Shown: positions 1-13,900 of the stretch, piece after piece | Numbering within the stretch: the stretch's first letter is position 1 | Layout: each line of letters starts with the position of its first letter | Origin: Xanthostigma xanthostigma | Lineage: Eukaryota; Arthropoda; Insecta; Raphidioptera; Raphidiidae | Direction: 5' to 3' | Assembly: GCA_963575645.1 (NCBI GenBank) | Contig: OY754464.1 | Coordinates: forward strand, 64,640,948 to 64,704,947 | Length of the DNA stretch: 64,000 nt | Position numbers and translations under genes: made by a program | The notes under the pieces: model-generated | Seen by the model: the letters and a program-made list of their open reading frames with translations, nothing else | What the model was told of the DNA's origin: nothing | Database searches by the model: none

Positions 1-3000
1 AAGAACTTTATGACGTGTTCATCGGTTGCGTATTTCGATTTTAACAGAAAATATTCGTGATGCAAAATCACTTCCGAATCTACATCTTCAACAAGTATCC
101 AAAAAGCTTCAGAAGTGCCATGTAACTTTTCGTCCCACTGGAAATCGGGAGTTATCGTTAACTCCACGCGCAGAGTCGATCGCGTTATAGGTTGAATATG
201 AGTGGCCAATTCCAATTTTGGAAACTGATGCACGTATTTGTGTATAGTTTTTCCCAGCTTTGGAACTCGGATCAGTTCTCCTATTTCATTCGGACCCAAA
301 TCATACAAACGTTCCCACGGGAAGCTTTTCTTTTCGATTTTTTTAACAATCTCTTCTGGCATTTTACGAAATTGTCTTAAAGGCGACATCGACTGCCACA
401 TTCTTCGATCGATCATCTTACACAATGACAGAGCTTTGTCGGTCAACAGTGCCCATCCCTGATACAAGACAATTTCAAAAATGGCCCTCATCAATCTAGC
501 AGCCGATTGAGTTACAAAACCCATGTCTGACATTAAAGCGAATCCTTCTAGTTTCAACTGTGAAATATACGCTTGTAATAACACGTTCACTTTCGCACTC
601 GGTTCTTCGATACTTTCTTTTATCGGTATCGGCACGCGTTCTACCAATTTTTGCAATTCTAATTTTTCTTCTTCGCGTACGGTAATATGCTTGAACTCTC
701 CGGAAAGCGAGAATACGCGGAACAATTCAATTTCACTCAATGTCGGTTTCAGCAGTTGTTTGTAAGTCGACATAGTTTCGTGTGTGCAATAATAGTGCGA
801 AGCGATTCTTCCCATTTCCGTCACCTGGAAATTACCTGCCTTCCGATCGTATTTAATCAACCCGCTTCTGTCTAAATGCAAAGCGGCCGTGTGTACCAAA
901 TCGGCCCGATGCAATTCCAGTAACGGATCCCCTTTGATTTTATCGTGCGATATTCCATACATCGTCGGCTGTCGCAACATTCGGATATATAAATACGTAT
1001 ACGCAAGCCATGTCACGGCATCTCGCACGTTCTGAATACTTCCCAGAACGATTTCAGCATTTAACATGTCCGGCAATTTCGAAACCATCTGTGATTCGAT
1101 GGGCAGTTGTTGATTCAAAAGCGATAAATAATATTGTAGTTCGCTATGATTCGTTATAAGAATACCTTCGCCTTTCGTATCGTACTGAGGTCTGCCGGCA
1201 CGGCCCAGCATTTGAAGTACATCGAGAGCGCCCAATTCGACCCAACGACCTTTTTCCGGACTGTAAATTTGCGTGCCTTTGATTATAACAGTGTGGGCGG
1301 GCAAGTTCACACCCCAAGCGAGCGTCGCAGTCGACACAAGAACTTGAATATGCCTGTCTGCGAATAAGTCTTCCACCAACGTCCTGTCTACTCGCGTCAT
1401 TCCGGCATGATGGATAGCAAAACCATACGGTAACAAATCTTTCAATTCGTGATTCTTCACTTGCTCTGCTTCGGTACGTAATACTTCCATCGACGCGGAT
1501 CCTTCCCGTAAAAATTGTCCCAGTGTATCTTTTTCCAAACACATGTCTCGTATTGCTCTTGCAGTTTTACCTGTCTCTTTCCGAGAATGAACGAAAATGA
1601 GAACTTGATTTTTCCCCGCATGTTCCATTGTTTTCTCGTAGACTATTTCGTTCATGACTTGGAAACGACGAAGTGCTTTTTTTTCTGTCACGCCGATATA
1701 TTGTTGCTCCAAAGCGACGGGTCTAAAACTGTTGTCGAAATAAAACAAACCAGTTTCGGGTTTTATTCTTAAAAACGTAGCTACGTCTTGATAATTAGGT
1801 AATGTCGCCGATAAGCCAACGAGTCGAACGTCTTCTTGTGTCGTTTCAATGTTACGGATCGTACGAGCTACGAGAGCTTCTAAAACCGGTCCTCGTTCAT
1901 CGTGAAGCAAATGTATCTCATCAATTATAATTAGTCGTACCAAATTGGTGAACGTTTTTTCCCCACCTTTTCTCGTTATTATGTCCCACTTTTCCGGAGT
2001 GCAAACGATAATTTGTGTTGCTGCTATTTGCTCTCTGGTGAGCTGATGATCTCCAGTTAATTCCGAAACCTGTAAATTGTAATTTGCCAATCTCTTACCA
2101 AAATTACCGACCATTTCCTGTACCAGAGATCGCATCGGAGCAACATAAATGATTTTGAATTCGTCGTCATTTATTGTACCGTCGGCATTTATATGTTTAC
2201 CAATTTCCCTCATCATGCATAACAGCGCTACGTTTGTTTTTCCGGCTCCGGTCGGAGCACACAATAATAAATTTTCGTCGGAATCGAGCGCTTTTTTATA
2301 AAGACAGCTCTGGATACGATTCAAAGTCTTGAATCCTTCGAATGCGGGCTGAACGTATTTCGGTAGCTGATCAATGGGCTGGAGTTTCTCTTTATCGCTG
2401 AATGGTTTCGGTTTCAATGCTGGAACGTGCACTTCTTCATATCCTTTCCGTTGCTTTCTAAACGAACCGTCTGGTAATTGACACCTTTTATTTGCCATGA
2501 AATGGGATCCTTGAGTGAATATAAGATCGTCTAAATCGACGATTTGACGGACACCCAAAACTTGACCGGACGGTCCGTCGTTGCCTTCGTCTGTACGGTT
2601 TTTTCGATTTCTCGACTGTGACGCCATCTCTTCATCTCCATCATCATCACCTTTACCGGTATCCAGTTGTTTCAAGATGCGAGCAAGTGCAGGATCCTGG
2701 CTCATCGTTTCTCTTATTTTTTGACGTTCAGATTCGCTTTGTGACGAAGCTAGCTTCGTGCAATAAAAAACTGCAACAAAAAAACTGAATTACAAAATAA
2801 AAATACAAGAAACAATCTTTCGGATTTCAATAATCAGATTCTTAGTTTATACTTTATGAATGATTCTAATAATCGAATGTTTCATTTGAATGAAACATTC
2901 GAAGTATATCTTTTGCGGATTTGAGATTACTCGCTAGTCAGTAAGCCATTTACTCTTGCACCGACGTTAAACACTAGAGTGCTGCCAGATACGTTGTTAT

Positions 3001-6000
3001 TTTTTCTTTTGTAAGTTATATTATTGTTCATAATAAAAAAATTATATTATTATTCACTACTCAGTTGAGGATCGAGACAGGAACGCTGCATTAATGACCA
3101 AAAAAGTATTTTCTTGCTAGTAACTTCACTATGCCATGCTATATTTATTTCACGGAGTTTCTCATAATTAAAAATATTTCCATAAATGGATGTTACTGAT
3201 TATTTAAAAAATTGGATCATTAACTAATTTTAATTTGAATTATCCCAGAACTAAATTTATTATGCAGTCAATATGTTCAATAGTAAAAATGAAATAAATA
3301 TGAAACTCACTCATTTGTCTGTATTTCTTCAGCTGTTTAATAAAATCAAAACAGTCGAAGCCCAGTTTGTTGATTAAATGATTCTCGGCTTCCCTGTCAT
3401 CGGCGGCATGTTCTAGTACGTCCAAAACTTCGGCCGCTTTTCTTTGAGACTCCATTGCATCGCTGTACATCTTACTCAGCCGTCTTTGTAACCAGTATGC
3501 GTCAATATCCAATGGATGGAGTTGTTTTTCTTTTTTCATTTCTTCAGTTCCTCCCACCAACTACAAAAAAAGTAAATCTATTAGAGTTGCACGTGAGTTT
3601 TTATGACGTCACTATACATGGTAACTGAAAAATTCATTCAGGCAGAAATATTGTTTCCTAGCTGTTTCGGAAACAAAAAATTTCAATATTTATAAGAACG
3701 CAAAAAAATAATACAAACTTTATTATCATACAGTAATATACAAAACTGTAACAGGACATTTGTAACTCCTTTAAACGGGAGAAAGCGTTTCCAAAATTTT
3801 GTCAACTTGTTTACAGCGACATCACTGAAAAACTTAAGGTAGTTTAGGAGCCGCAAATAAATGACTTTTTTTTCCTCAAATAATTACCCAAATCATGCTA
3901 TAATAATTAATAGAAATTCACATAAAAATTTATTTGATTTAATTTAATGCGAATTATAATTAAATAAATATAGTAATGTAATTAATAAAATATTACTTGA
4001 TTAGTACTCAGCTGTCACTAGTCACTGTCACTACGGTCGCGCGCATTTGCGCATTTGTAAACATAGCCTCAAGCTGTCAACTTGATGTTATATCGTCAAA
4101 TCTTTGAGCTTATTTTTTTAAAAATTGATGTTTATGAATTAAAATGAAGCGGGCAAGATTATCCGGAAGATTTGTAAAAAAATCTAAATTACAAGAAATT
4201 ACAAAAGGTACAGAAGAGGCCATTTTTCCGCTAGCAAATATGGAGGAGAGAATGTTTCCGATAAACAACAGAGATAGAGGCCACATGTCAGTATTAAAAA
4301 ATTAATAAAATCAAAAGTATGTGGTAAATTATTCTGAAATTTTTGCAGTGTGTATTTCAGACATCGTTCTATCCATTAAAAAGTTTTTTTTTTGTGGGGT
4401 CAAATTTGTCAATTTTTTACAAACCCTCAATTTCCGGAGTTATTGAACAAGGACAGTCATAACGGCTCGTGTATTTTTGCATAACTTTAATTAATTATAT
4501 CTCTTAAACGGTGTGGTAAAAAAATGTTATTCTTTTTCTGTAGGTGTCTTTAATTATAATTTATTAGCAATAATAAACCAGTGTTCCTTAATTTAGTATG
4601 TTGACAATGGCGCGGCGCCACTATTGATTATGTTTAGTTTTCTTTACACACTAATGATGGCGCCACAAGATACCGTTTAATCAACGAGTCAAAAGAAGTA
4701 CTTACATTTTCAGCATGTATAGCGCCATCCAATCTAGCCTCTTCACCTTCTTCGTCATCTTGATCTTCTCGAACTTCACCATACATATCTTCGTCATCTT
4801 CTTCCTCACTCTCTTCAAACTGAACATTAATGCCGTAAGCTTCGTCAATATTTTCTTCTGACGTTTGCATTTTTTCTTCTGTTCCAAAATCTGTAATTTT
4901 TTTCCCTAAATTTACCAACAATGCAAATCTTTCATCTGTTAAAGAACCCAATAGTGTTTCGGTTTCCCGTTTCTTTTCTCGCTCTTTGAGCCGGTCATTT
5001 TTCAAAACGGCAAGAATTTCATCGGCCGCACCGCATAAAATATCACGAGGTTGATCGCCCAAAGCTTCTTGTATAAAACTGAGTAGGACTTCGTAAGTTT
5101 GACGCGTTTCTTGTGTTTTCGGTCGATACAAAATTCCTACCATTTCGTCAACGCCTTCTGATAATAAAGTTGCACCCTTCATACGAGCAAAATCATACTG
5201 AGCTTCGTCACGCTTTTGTCGCCTGAAAAATATTAAATCCATTTAATGATTGCAATATTCAGGTTTTTTTTTTGTGTCCTGGTCTCAGTTTTCAGTTAGT
5301 AACTGATCATGTTTAATAAGCTCGAATTAAATTGAGTTTGACAAATTGACATTATACCTACTTAGTTGAATAAAAGCGAAACGTTTTATTTTTTATCAAA
5401 CAACATTTCTGTTCAGGGATACAATATTTATCCTACTACCTTTTTTTGAAAGGTTTTTTTAAACTTTTTAAACAAAATTTTTTTTTGGAATGTGGTCTTC
5501 CCAAGCATCTAATATTGATACCTTTTTTTAACTGTTTCTTATGAATTCAGAAATACTATAGGCTATATTATATTAGATATCGTGTCCATCGAGATAATTA
5601 ATAATAAAAAATCGCAGGATTGTGGACAAAAAGTTATTTATTTAGTGTACGACGTTTCGTTTATATATTTAGACTTTTTCAAGTACAAATGTGAAAATTT
5701 AAAACAATAATAATAATTATTATTATTGTTTTAAATTTTCACATTTGTACTTGAAAACAATAATTATTATTGTTTTAAATTTTCACATTTGTACTTGAAA
5801 AAGTCTAAATATATAGACGAAACGTCGTACACTAAATAAATAACTTTTTGTCCACAATCCTGCGATTTTTTATTATTAACTATAGGCTATGTTTTATTTC
5901 ACTATTGAAATTAATTTTTAAGCTAATAAATTAATTACTAATATCCACTGCCCTACCATATACGCATATTCTGATCATCTGTAAAGGGCTCTAAGTAACT

Positions 6001-7362
6001 AGTCGGGGGGAGGGGGTAATAAGTGGGAGAAGCGGAGATATGTCTGAGAGATATGACACGGTCGCGCGGGCATACACGCGAGAACATTTTCGGGAAAATA
6101 TGGCTATTATTTCATAAGAAAGTACGCTGCAGTATAGATTTATTTTTAATTGGCAGTCTACAAACCCAGACGCAGCCGAACCGGGTCGCTCGTATTTAAT
6201 AAAAAAATTGGTTGTCTGTAAAGTCGGTTTACGGACGATAGTTTTACGTGATAACGTATTCCGTAATACATAACCTAAATTTATATAATAATTCGAATCT
6301 ATGATATTGCATCTTTCGCTTCAAATTTAGGTTAATTTTATTTATTTAAATTACTCACCATATAATATTTCTTAATAAATAATAAATAATATATTCTTCC
6401 GTATTTATTTTAAGTCTCAAAGATTAGCTGTCATAATATTTATAAAACAATTGTTTCACTGTTTATAATATAAAATTCCAAAACCTACTTACAATATTTA
6501 AGTATTTTCATACGTCAAAAAATTGATTTTTATAATGATAAAATTTGTAAGAAAACGATTTTTTCGAGAGATGAGACCTAGCTAAAACGATTTTTTGCCC
6601 CCCAAAATCCCTTTTCAGTAAATTTCATCCAAATCGTTAGGGCCGTTTTCGAGAAAAGCACGCACAGGGTCAGGCGGAACGTTACGCGTTACGTTACACT
6701 TTTTCGAACATGCAGCCGGTGTTTTATCAATTTATAAGATTGGTGATTCATCAATTTATAAGACGTTATCACGTCAAAAAAGGTGCATTTTCCCAAGTTG
6801 TCAAATAGGCATGTTTCCAATTTGGTGCGGGGGCAGCTCAGAGTTCAGTTTCCATATAGTGCCACCGACCCTCTTACTGTGAGGATTCAATAGCCTTGCC
6901 CTTAATATTACTTAAAAAAACTCACTTGACTTTTCGTTCTTCGGCTTTGCCTGGTTTAGTGCGTTGATGGCGATCTCCCATTCGAGTACCACCAAGTTTA
7001 CCAACAAGGGACATAACCTCTCCAGTAGCTTCATCTCGACTTCGCCTCTCAATAAGACGCACGTCTGCTTGAAGAACGAGATTTGAGTTCTGAAAAGTAA
7101 ATCAATGTTTAAAATCACATGACTGCAAGGTGATAATATTTCTAAACATTAATAATAATTTAAGGTACGTAATGCGCGTAAGGTAAACGTTTTACTATAA
7201 GGTCTTTTAAACAGAATTTATGCGTTTTTGGGAAACTTAAATTAACTCAGACGAAAAGCGAAAATTTGTTTGATTATATACAGTCAATAATAACGATTTA
7301 ATTTCTAAAATACGCACCGCTTTGTATTCATATTGTAGCTGTCGTGCAGCCGCGTCCGCCAT
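1..7362 (-). CDS. SNRNP200: Brr2 / U5 snRNP 200 kDa helicase, N-terminal part (runs off left edge)
   Basis: DExD/H-box Ski2-like RNA helicase of the U5 snRNP that unwinds U4/U6 during spliceosome activation in the nucleus. Exons in transcription order are 7362-7318, 7089-6926, 5222-4706, 3560-3311 and 2770-1; every junction is GT-AG and phases join. The protein opens [15 protein letters not shown], close to the human start, then has the acidic N-terminal region (glutamate/aspartate-rich near residues 190-220) and the QxxRL-type segment. Exon 5 carries the first helicase cassette: Walker A APTGAGKT (about residue 497), DEIH box (about 607), GLSATLPN, and motif VI in QMLGRAGRP, followed by the winged-helix and start of the Sec63-like region. 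About 1,248 residues are visible of roughly 2,140 usual for the family. It is divergent from AIMP1. Introns hold a foldback (5598-5879) and a dispersed repeat (6190-6780). Identity is certain; exon ends are from inspection. Confidence 0.96.
5598..5879. mobile_element. Foldback/MITE, 282 bp, near-perfect hairpin
   Basis: Two arms of about 117 bp are reverse complements with very few mismatches, reading TTAATAATAAAAAATCGCAG at the outer end and containing GACGTTTCG. Inside the right arm a ~45-bp block (ATTATTGTTTTAAATTTTCA...) is tandemly duplicated. It lies in Brr2 intron 2. The high arm identity points to a young insertion. Confidence 0.85.
6190..6780 (+). repeat. Dispersed repeat family A, copy 1
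   Basis: About 590 bp starting near GGTTGTCTGTAAAGTCGGTT and ending GACGTTATCACGTCAAAAA. Other copies are at 48541-49142 and, split, at 34681-34760 plus 35215-35370. Sub-terminal inverted repeats ACGTGATAACGT (about 6246) and ACGTTATCACGT (about 6763) suggest a non-autonomous DNA element. No coding capacity. It sits in Brr2 intron 2. Confidence 0.75.
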
Positions 7363-7913
7363 TTTTACACAATTGTCATTCGTTGATCGTTTGGTGCTTC
7401 ACAGTGTCGCCAACTTTTGTTTGATTTGATTGATAAAACCCTTATCTCTATTCTCTGGCGATAATTTTTTTCTGATTTTAGCAAAATAAAAAATGTCAAT
7501 CAGGAGGACGGGGATTCACAAGTACTAATATAAGTTATAAATCATAAAAATTAAATCTCAAATTTTAAAGCCTTTTAGTATTATGTGATTCGTTATTTTA
7601 AGAACAAAAAATGGAAATTAAAATTTCACTTATTTTTGAAGTCTTCTCTTTTTCAATTTACTAAAAAAAATGTTTTTCTACATAAAAATGCTTTCATTTG
7701 AAAGTGTTTTGGGAACAAATCCGCTCATAGATTAATTATCAGAGAACAATAGATTAGGATCAAAACAATTTATTTCTCTGATTAATCACCAGAGAGCAGC
7801 ATATAATGACAGTGATATAAATAAAAGCTAAAAACGTGGTTTCGGTTTTGAGAGCTAGGTTAATGTTTAGTAGATTATTAAAAAACATAAAAATATACTC
7901 AAATATACTCAAA
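7363..7913. promoter_or_regulatory. Shared upstream region between Brr2 and AIMP1 starts
   Basis: The 551 bp between the two start codons must hold both promoters and 5' UTRs. The stretch is AT-rich and I see no convincing TATA box or other named element. The call rests on gene layout only. Confidence 0.4.
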
Positions 7914-9820
7914 ATGCCTTCTCCGGCTCTGTTGAAAAAGGTTAAAGCTAATGCGAATACTGCTGAGACCATAATCGGCGGGATGAAAAGTGAGGTGTGT
8001 ATTTAATATACATTTGAAAAATATACATTATGCAACGACATACTTACGATATTTATTTTTATTAGCTCGTCGCAATGAAAAATGAAGCAATAGTTCGCGC
8101 AGTACGCGAATTAGAAGCTGAAAATAAATTGTTACTTGATGAAATCGAGGCAACTAAACGCAAATTGATTCAGTTAGAATTAGCTCGAGGTGTTAAGCAA
8201 ATATCCGTCCCAAATCGACAATTATCATCTGATTCAGGTTCCGCCGCAATTATACCAGAAGCAGACAAAAAGTCTGTAAAACCCGTTGACGTAACTAAAC
8301 CGAAAAATGAGAAGTCATCAAAAGAGGAGAATTCTGCAGCACAGACGTCGAAAAAACCTAAAAAAGACAAAGCAGAAAAAGCCCCACCAGTTGCCGAAGC
8401 ACCTGTCGATGTGGGAAGATTGGATATGCGAATCGGTTTGATCAAAGAAGTAATTAAGCATCCAGACGCCGACAGTTTGTATGTTTCGAAAATTGATTGC
8501 GGAGAACCTGAACTTCGTACTGTGGTATCTGGGCTAGTTAAATATGTAACTCGAGAAGAACTGCAAGGACGGCTGGTCGTTGTGCTGTGCAACTTGAAAC
8601 CAGTTAAAGTATGTTCATCAATTTAACACCCAATTTCAGCATAAGTCCTCACTTATCTTCACATTTCTAACTAAAAACCGCCAACCGGTGTCCATCACAC
8701 TTTGGTATTTTCAATTATTTTTCATTTTTGACACTAGTGCATTTTTTCTATAACCCTTTATAACCGACGAGACTTTTTGAAGTGAAAACTTCTTTAGCGG
8801 CGTTGTACACTTTTTTGTAATGGGTAAAAAATGTTAAACTCGCGTCAGGACACGTGACCTGATCGAAAATTCGTAAGACGGATGGAGAGTAGAGGTAATA
8901 TTCAAGTTTCCAGGCACTTCCGGAGTGCAACCCGTCTTTTTTTTTGTTTTTGATTATTTTGGGATCAGAAATAACTGCGAAGCCAGTTGCATTCACAAAA
9001 ATTAATGTTTTGCGGCAAAAAAAAAAAGAAAATAGTCACGACAGTGATAAGACGCCACTGTTTAGTGCAAGTTTACATATGGCGTTTTCGGCATCGAGAA
9101 CTGTTCCAGGGCAGGTCAGGCCGAATGGTTAAATAAACAAATTTCTTCAACCAATAGTTACTCATTCGGCCTGACCTGCGTCTGGACAGTTTTTGATGCC
9201 GAAAATGCCATTAGATTTTAGTAAATATATTTCATTGATGGTATGCTTCTTTCAATCCCTCCAAACATGGAGAACACTTTAATTATTATCGAGTATCCCA
9301 AAAACCTAAAAAAAGAGGATATGAATGAAAAGAATTTGTTAGCACAAATAAATTCACATAACACATTTATAAATCAAATCCAAGGACATATTATTAGAAA
9401 AAAAATAAAATGTCTCTGTTGGAAATTCAGATTGGTCGAGCTACTAGCGAATCTATGGTGTTACTGAATCATGTTGCGTTAATGCAGGAAAAAAGTTGAT
9501 TCGCGACCATTAAAACTAAGTTTTTGTTTTAGATGAGAGGCGTATCATCTGAAGCAATGGTGATGTGTGCTTCATCTCCAGACGCTGTCGAAGTCCTAAG
9601 CCCGCCCACTGGATGCCAGCCGGGAGATCTCGTACATTGTGAAGGTTTTCCTCGTATGCCAGATCCTATTTTAAACCCCAAAAAGAAAATATTTGAAACC
9701 TGTGCTCCAGATTTAAAGACAAACGATCAGTTCACTGCATGTTATAAGAACGTTCCTTTACACGTACCCGGTAAAGGAAATATTGTCGCCAAAAGCCTTT
9801 CCGGGGTGCAAGTGAAATGA
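7914..9820 (+). CDS. AIMP1: AIMP1 (aminoacyl-tRNA synthetase complex-interacting protein 1, p43/EMAP II)
   Basis: Scaffold and tRNA-binding subunit of the cytosolic multi-aminoacyl-tRNA synthetase complex. Three exons: 7914-7994, 8066-8608 and 9533-9820, all GT-AG, all phase 0, giving 303 aa (human AIMP1 is 312). Residues 1 to about 75 form an N-terminal helical/coiled-coil region rich in Glu, Leu and Lys. A Lys/Ser/Pro-rich linker follows. The C-terminal EMAP-II-like OB fold starts near [11 protein letters not shown] and includes [34 protein letters not shown] and the final domain ending SLSGVQVK. The ATG at 7914 lies in frame with exon 2; a second Met at 8075 is internal. An AATAAA at 9848-9853 is a likely polyadenylation signal. 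Intron 2 (924 bp) contains a small hairpin element. Recognition is strong. Confidence 0.95.
9079..9211. mobile_element. Small hairpin element in AIMP1 intron 2
   Basis: Arms 9079-9130 and 9160-9211 are imperfect inverted repeats (ATGGCGTTTTCGGCATC versus GATGCCGAAAATGCCAT), including CAGGTCAGGCCGAATG, with a ~29-bp loop. A MITE or its remnant; no family assigned. Confidence 0.7.
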
Positions 9821-9962
9821 ATATTTGATTGCTTTTAAATATATACAAATAAATTACTATTTTTTATATGTCTCGTTTTTTAGTAACTATACTTAAGTCC
9901 TATTAAGAATAATCGGTGTCAGAAAATACTTCTATAATTACCAAGAAAATCTGTACTGTAAA

Positions 9963-10392
9963 GGCCGCTACACATGAGGCTAAAAACGCTGCTAGATTTG
10001 CCTACTAGTTGTCTAGCGCTGGTTTTCTTGATTGCTGTTACGTGCTTGCGTCACACGAGACGTCTTTTCAAGCTAGTTTTGTGAATAAATCTGATGCGCG
10101 CGCAGTGACAGTTCAAATATAAACAGAGCAAAACGTGTCCGTTGTCTGACTCTGAGCAGAATGATGCCATGTTGGTTTTTGGGCGTTTGTTCAAGTCGTC
10201 CACGTGACAAGATACTGCTTCCTGATTGGTTCTTGCTCATACCTAGCAAGGAAAATAGCCCCTGTTCTAATTTTATAAAACCTATTTTGTGAGCTAGCAG
10301 GCAAGCCTGCAGTGACGTTATTTCCAGCTTCGTACCCAGCCTACCGGCCAGCAGAACTCCAAGCAGTGTTTCTAGCCTCGTGTGCAGCGGCC
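9963..10392. mobile_element. TTAA-type MITE family B, copy 1
   Basis: Terminal inverted repeats GGCCGCTACACATGAGGCTA and, inverted, GGCCGCTGCACACGAGGCTA flank 430 bp with no ORF. Flanks are TAAA and TTTA, which fit a decayed TTAA duplication, because copy 2 at 60927-61116 has perfect TTAA on both sides. TTAA targets are typical of piggyBac-like transposases; family assignment is inferred. Confidence 0.8.
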
Positions 10393-10970
10393 TTTAGTTC
10401 CTATTTTTTGTAGCAAATACATGACAACCAACTCTCAAAAACCAAAATAGAATGTGAATAAAAAAATTATCCTGGGATCTTTCGTGTTTTACTAAAATTT
10501 ACTTTCGTAATGTCTTTTTGAAATTGCGAAAATTGTGTCACAATTTTTTTTAGTCATTTTCTTGTTTCCGATTACTTGTTCTTAATTTTGCGAGGTTGAA
10601 ATAAAATTTCATGTTAACTACGATTACTATATTTTTAAATATGTTTTTTGATGATTATTCACACGAAACGCCATTAACATAACCTTGTAACGGGAACTAG
10701 TAAATGACTACAAATTAAAAACTTTCCTAAAATTGGTATAAATACTGTTATTTATGTGAGATATCAGTACAAACAATTGCAAAATCATTAAAAGGCGTTA
10801 CACAAAAATTTGCTTTATAACAAAAGCAATCAAAACTTTTTTAACAATATTACAATATAATGCATTGAAAAATTAGTTACCTATCTTATATACTATTTTA
10901 GTAAATAATTATTTATTCAAATGCAGTGAAATATTTTAGTTGTGTAAATTGTGAAAAAATAATAATACAT

Positions 10971-13900
10971 CTAAGATTCGTCATCGCTGCCAGCTGCTTG
11001 TCTGGGTTTTGGACCACCAGCTCGTTTGGCCATAATAATTTGGTCAACGCGTAAAATAGTACAAGCTGCTCCAACGGCGTACCGCAAGCCCCACTTTTTC
11101 CCGACCAACAGGTCTAAAATGCCTTTTTCAAGAGCATCGCATGGATTTCCATTTTCGGATTCCACATCAACTCCTTGGTTTTTGCCTCCCGACTATTAAA
11201 AAAAAACATCAATTTTATTTCTGAAGTTTCAACAAGGAAACTGATATGGATTCAACAAGAGATACCACTAAGCATAGATGTCGCTACTCAAACAAACAGT
11301 AAACAAATAAATGTGAAGCTTTTAAGAAAAGCTATGATGAAAGTGATGTAAAAGGTGGAAAAGTACTGGCATACAAAATTTATTAAGACAACGTAGTCCA
11401 GCTTTAAAATGCAAGAAGAAAGATTTGCTTGAAAGGTATGCTTCATGATGATAATACACCTATTCCCCGATTTACACGGTAGATACGTTCCTGAGAAAAA
11501 CGTGTAAATCGAAAATTAAAAATTTTCAAGTCAAAACCGTGTAAATCGAAAAGCTTGCAGAAAATGCATAATTTTGCTATTTAACAGTTGTGATTTTTTT
11601 CAATATTTTTAGGTGTACACAGAAATAAAAATAAAATGCATTGACAGGTTTTGAAACTGAAACTTTCACTCAAATACAATTTTCCGTATATAAAACTTTA
11701 ATTTTATGCGAAGAAATACAGACACAGTGTGCGTGTGCAGCAAGTCAGCACATAAGCTCGGGATTCCCCGTGAGATGTGTACACAGCGCACGTGTTCAAT
11801 CACAGTAGCATTTAGTAGAGCGCAATAAAAACAAAAAAAAACTTATTTGGAAAACCGTGTAAAAGCGAAAACGTGTAAAACAAGTACCGTGTAAATCGGG
11901 GGATGGGTGTATTATGATTTATTTAAGCATCTCTAAAGCATAATATCAACTCAATTATTTCATATGAACTGTAGCAAACTAAGCTGAACGCACCCACCGT
12001 ATATTTTTCTCTCAAATATCGCATTTATATACTGTGGACGCCTATTGGCTTGCTTGTTACATTTCTCTGTGACCTAGTTTCGGACAAGTTTTCAGCTGCC
12101 ATATATTGTTTACTGATTGCAATAATAGCGCCAGGAAAAAAGTTGCAGTATTATCTCCTAATATTTAATAATTACCTTATGAGCTTGATACAACTTGCTC
12201 AACACATCAGTAGTTTTAAGACCTGAGTTATCAGAGAGAGCTTTCGGGAATGCTTCGAGAGCATTAGCAAATTTACGCACAGCATACTGTTCTAGACCTG
12301 GTAATGTATTGGCATGCACCAATAATTGTAGGGCTAGTTCAATTTCAGTTGCGCCAGCTCCTGGTAGAAATTTACCTTCACGCGTGATACCTATTTAACA
12401 AAATTTTTTTTATCACTCATGCGGGAAAAGTGGTATCTTTACGCATGCTGTTACGGTTGAAAAGTAGCTATTTTCATTTGCGTGCGGAAACTTTATTTGT
12501 CGCACTGAAATTATTGTTTGCCGCACGCAAATTCAGAAGAAAAAAAAACAAAATAATAACGGTGTTAATGTCAACGAAACAAAATGTCATTTGAAGCAGA
12601 TTTGAGGTTAAAATTTTCGATTATGGACTTTTATTCTTGACAATTTTAACTGAATTTTCAACTTTTTAATGATCTGATTTTAATTTTTATCTAATTTCCT
12701 TTTTTAATTCGTAATAAAATTTTAATTTAATTCGTAATAAAAAATAGTATGTGCAACTCGTGCGGCATTGTCGCACTAATTGCACAATATACTATTTTAA
12801 TAAAATAATGTTCGAGTCTGCTAGTCACGTGGTTCTATTTTAATTTAAATCTAACATTAATGTTGGGGTGCGTTCCGATATACACTGGGAGCACTGTACA
12901 GTGTGACGTCAATTCAGTATACTGTGAAGCCGTTCCTTTATAGCCAGTAATACTGGTTACTATTTAAAACGGAACGCACTCCAGTATACTGTCAGCATCG
13001 TTTTTTGACGCAGTTTTCAAATGAGCGTATTAAAGATTTCTAATTAAATAAGCTCAATTTTTGCAAATTTTCCATTATTTTCAGAAGTCCAAAATAATTT
13101 CAGAATTTTTAATGTCAACTGTTTAGCACTCAAGCGGCTTTGACTGATCACGTGATCAAAGTACTGGCGAGTACCTTACCTCGAAAACGCCAGTGCTCGC
13201 AGTAGAAATATATGGTTATTTATGACGTCATATATTTCCCTAGGGTACTGCGGCAGTATACTGGCGTTCATAACGGAACGAATTTTTCTACAGTAAGAGC
13301 ACTGGGCAGTGCTCCCAGTGTATATCGGAACGCACCCTTGGTAAATAAACCCCATTTGTTACGACATTCAAAACATTTGAGTTGCGATAAGGTGATCTAT
13401 ATTGATGTATTCTAGCCTACTATTGCGATCCAAAAGTTAAAATAAAATCAATATTCTTACTTTTAAAGGTGTTCACACCATCGTCGATTGCTCTTTCGAC
13501 GTCGTCCAAATAATTATCCGTAGCTCCACGGATAACAATAGTTGCAATACGACTATCTTTTCCTAATTGTCGGAAAATCACAATATTTGTATCACCTAAT
13601 TCATCCACGCATACTTTATCGCAGTAACCCAACTCTTCTTGGGTAGGCGGTGTTAAACGCGGCAAAACAGTGCCTCCAACCTAAAATGATAATAAGTACT
13701 ATTACACAAAAGCTTGTTTTAGTTACATTCAGTTATCTCACGTTTGTGGACAAAGTTGTTGAAGGAACAGCAACAGACTACAAAAGTTGAAATTTCCTTA
13801 CCGCTTTACTAAGTCTACGTAAATCAAATTTGGAGTTCAACCTGACAGCCATCATTCCATATTTGTTAATATAATGCATTGCCATGTCGCCGAACTTAGC

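Noticed and set aside
1144-1772. Open frames on both strands opposite or out of frame with Brr2
   Set aside because: They are shadows of the Brr2 helicase exon, whose conserved frame reads through the region.
8748-8996. 82-codon minus-strand frame in AIMP1 intron 2
   Set aside because: No domain that I recognise and no splice context; it may derive from an old transposon but cannot be supported as a gene.
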